Below, piece after piece: positions 5,207-7,167 of a stretch of DNA of 7,167 nucleotides; position 1 is the first letter of the stretch, and each line of letters begins with the position of its first letter. The DNA is from an uncultured Nitrospina sp. (lineage in GTDB: Bacteria; Nitrospinota; Nitrospinia; Nitrospinales; VA-1), in the NCBI GenBank assembly GCA_913044145.1, contig CAJWOD010000071.1, positions 1 to 7,167 on the forward strand. Reading direction: 5' to 3'. Under the pieces are notes generated by a model. The model was not told the DNA's origin. It did no database searches and saw only the letters and a program-made list of their open reading frames with translations. The translations under genes were made by a program, and so were the position numbers.

Positions 5207-7167
5207 ATGGATTCAAAACACAAAAAAACAGAGTCAACAAGTTTACTAAAAAACTCCATCATGACGATTATAGGGCTGGCAATAGTTGGAGTTGGGCTTT
5301 GGGCTCTAATGTTTTATTCAACCGCTCCCAGCAACCTCGAACCCTATGAGAGCTATCAAGAATCCCAAAAAAAATCCAAGGCTAAATCAAATAATCAAAA
5401 ATCCACAGCAAATATTGATAGTTTAACATCCCGGGAAATAGCTTCGACTGCAAAAACAGACTTAGGGAATCTGGTTAAAACAGCAAATTCTGCCCCTGCC
5501 CCTAAATCTACGTTGCCTAGAGAAACTCTGCAGCATATCGAAAACGGCATGAAACTTACCGAAAAAGGTGAATACAATGCCGGTAATAGAGAATTTGAAA
5601 AAGCCTCTGAAATCAGCCCCGATTCGTCGGACCTTTATTCCATTTGGGGTGCTGCTTTGAGAATGGCAAAAAAATTTAAAGGCGCTAATAAACGCTTTGC
5701 ACGCGCACATGAACTGGCCCCCAACGACAGTGAAATTACTTTTAACTGGGGTATGTCACAACTGGAAGGAGACCTTCCAGAAGATGCCATCCGCCTGTTC
5801 CAAAAAACAATAGAGCTTGATTCCAATCATCTCATGGCCTACAACCTGTTAGGAAAATCGTATGGCAGAAAAAAAATGTATGATCAGGAAATTATGGTTT
5901 ATAAAAAAGCTATTGCCATCCAACCTAACTTCGCACTGGCTCATTTCAACCTAGGGATCGTTCTTGGAATCCAGAAAAAATTCGAATCGGCAGCACCGCA
6001 TTTTTTAAAAGCTATCGAACTAGATAAGCAATACGAAAAACCTTTCGTAGTTCAAATGCTCACCGCATTGGGTAAATATGATGCCGATGCTAAAAAACCT
6101 ATCAATCAACCAAAACAAGAGAAGAAGCCAGAAACGGTTAGGGAGACCAAAGCGGCTCCAGCAACAAGTCAATCGAAAATTAAAAAAGACGAAAAGAAGG
6201 CTGAAGGCTCCGACCATAAAATGGAAGGCTCCAAAAAAGTCAACGAAACCACTCACGTTAAAGGGAAAATACTTATTAACGGTAAACCACCCAGTCCCAA
6301 TACATTGGTTTTCCTCGAAACAAAAACTAAAATGCGGATTAAAGAACAGAGAAAAGGAGAATCTATCACCATCCATCAGAGTGGATTAAATTTCCAACCC
6401 CGTCACTCTATCGTTCAGGTAGGAGCGACCATCACCTTCTCAAATCAGGACAAAGAAGTGCATAATATTTTTTCTAAATCCCAAGGTAACCAGTTTAACC
6501 TCGGTGCCATGGCCTCAGGCTCCTTTAAATCCATCGAAGTCAACAAAGCTGGACCTATCGTTTTGCGTTGCAATATGCATAAAGACATGATCGGAACTTT
6601 ATTCGTTGTTCCTAATGGGTATTACACCCAACCAAATGAAAAAGGCGAATATGAGTTTAAGAATGTCAAAAGCGAGGGTTATATCATGCAGGTTTGGGCA
6701 CCTATGCTTAGCCCCGATGAAGTCGATGCAAATATCCGCTCGGCAGATCTTACAGGTGTTGATCAGACTTTTGATTTTGATATTAAATCGGCTTCTGTCA
6801 AGGGAGAAATTCATGACATGACCGACCCCACGGATTACAACGCTATCGTCGACAATATTGAAAGGGAAGTGTACAAAGCCATTGAAGACTGGAAGAATGG
6901 AAAAAAATTCATTTCTCGAAAACGGATGTTGATGGCGATTACCAAACATTTCGACGGCGAAGGGCTAAAAGATGCCATTGCCAAAAGTTTTAGTTCCAAA
7001 CGTAGTATTCTTCTGGAACGAAAACTGGATAAAATCCGTAAAGAAATTTCAGGGTACGGAACATCAGAAAAACCAGTGACAGAAGCATCTTTAAAAAGTC
7101 AGGCCAAATTTGCTGTTGCAGCACTACGCAACAATGTTACAGAACTCCAAGCGCGTATCCAGCCAAC
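5207..7167 (+). CDS. Membrane-anchored TPR-cupredoxin protein (partial, 3' end outside window)
   Basis: Open for 653 codons from the ATG at 5207 to the window end without a stop. An in-frame TAG at 5195-5197 fixes this as the first ATG. AGAGGA at 5186-5191 is rather distant for a ribosome-binding site. Seen: a basic N-terminus and one membrane segment at about 18-38, implying a periplasmic body; a polar Ser/Lys/Asn linker (39-105); five consecutive 34-residue TPRs (106-275); a Lys/Glu-rich linker (about 290-349); a domain at 351-520 starting VKGKILINGKPPSPNTLVFLE with the cupredoxin core VGATITFSNQDKEVHNIFS and VLRCNMHKDMIGTLFVV; and a helical region from 543. His419, Cys455, His458 and Met461 form an apparent type 1 copper site. 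After the core, EKGEYEFKNV...YIMQVWAP is typical of carboxypeptidase-regulatory-like folds. Inferred: electron transfer or copper binding within a TPR-scaffolded periplasmic complex. The true function is unknown. Confidence 0.88.
   Translation, partial: MDSKHKKTESTSLLKNSIMTIIGLAIVGVGLWALMFYSTAPSNLEPYESYQESQKKSKAKSNNQKSTANIDSLTSREIASTAKTDLGNLVKTANSAPAPKSTLPRETLQHIENGMKLTEKGEYNAGNREFEKASEISPDSSDLYSIWGAALRMAKKFKGANKRFARAHELAPNDSEITFNWGMSQLEGDLPEDAIRLFQKTIELDSNHLMAYNLLGKSYGRKKMYDQEIMVYKKAIAIQPNFALAHFNLGIVLGIQKKFESAAPHFLKAIELDKQYEKPFVVQMLTALGKYDADAKKPINQPKQEKKPETVRETKAAPATSQSKIKKDEKKAEGSDHKMEGSKKVNETTHVKGKILINGKPPSPNTLVFLETKTKMRIKEQRKGESITIHQSGLNFQPRHSIVQVGATITFSNQDKEVHNIFSKSQGNQFNLGAMASGSFKSIEVNKAGPIVLRCNMHKDMIGTLFVVPNGYYTQPNEKGEYEFKNVKSEGYIMQVWAPMLSPDEVDANIRSADLTGVDQTFDFDIKSASVKGEIHDMTDPTDYNAIVDNIEREVYKAIEDWKNGKKFISRKRMLMAITKHFDGEGLKDAIAKSFSSKRSILLERKLDKIRKEISGYGTSEKPVTEASLKSQAKFAVAALRNNVTELQARIQP

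Noticed and set aside
5059..5262. 67-codon minus-strand open frame in the divergent region
   Set aside because: It overlaps the start and membrane anchor of the plus-strand gene, and its product is Phe/Ser/Asn-rich without a domain or ribosome-binding site.
5395..5826. Three overlapping minus-strand open frames (5395-5577, 5462-5710, 5635-5826)
   Set aside because: They lie antisense to the long plus-strand TPR gene, have Ser/Phe/Arg-rich compositions typical of antisense reading, and show no domain.
6020..6949. Minus-strand frames 6020-6376 and 6599-6949, and plus-strand frames 6078-6389 and 6606-6821
   Set aside because: All are other-frame readings of the linker and cupredoxin region. 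The Lys/Arg-rich or Phe-rich products follow from the codons of the real frame.
1..7167. CRISPR arrays, tRNA or rRNA genes, insertion sequences, phage genes
   Set aside because: No regularly spaced direct repeats, tRNA-like folds, transposase motifs or phage proteins were seen on either strand.

Overview
This 7.2-kb window is AT-rich and gene-dense. It looks like a chromosomal segment of a Gram-negative (diderm) bacterium: one protein carries a Sec signal peptide and resembles FlgT-like periplasmic proteins, and another appears to be an inner-membrane-anchored periplasmic protein with a cupredoxin domain. The gene content (tandem-domain dCTP deaminase, ScpB, RluB-type pseudouridine synthase, AI-2E transporter) would fit a deltaproteobacterial-grade or Nitrospinota-like lineage. 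That placement is an impression and cannot be settled from the sequence alone.

Left edge (1-159): a short open frame may be the 3' end of a plus-strand gene entering from outside. It overlaps a long imperfect inverted repeat. The position is convergent with the end of the main operon.

Main block (160-4859): five tightly packed minus-strand genes, in transcription order dcd (tandem-domain dCTP deaminase), scpB (chromosome-segregation kleisin partner), rluB-like (23S rRNA pseudouridine synthase), a secreted FlgT/CsgG-like protein of unknown role, and an AI-2E family membrane transporter. Gaps are 35 nt, 52 nt, a 4-nt ATGA overlap and 3 nt, so one operon is likely. It combines nucleotide supply (dUTP for dTTP synthesis), chromosome condensation and ribosome maturation with two envelope proteins. 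scpA, the usual neighbour of scpB, is not present.

Divergent intergenic region (4860-5206): a good sigma70-type promoter points right (TTGACA, 18 bp, extended -10 TGaTTTAAT). A 32-bp two-tiered dyad covers its -35 box and looks like an operator. A leader of about 180 nt precedes the next gene.

Right block (5207-7167, running off the window): a single open frame of at least 653 codons encodes a membrane-anchored protein with five perfect-length TPR repeats, a Lys/Glu-rich linker, a cupredoxin domain with a complete apparent type 1 copper ligand set (H419, C455, H458, M461) embedded in a carboxypeptidase-regulatory-like fold, and a C-terminal helical region. This composite protein is the most unusual item in the window.
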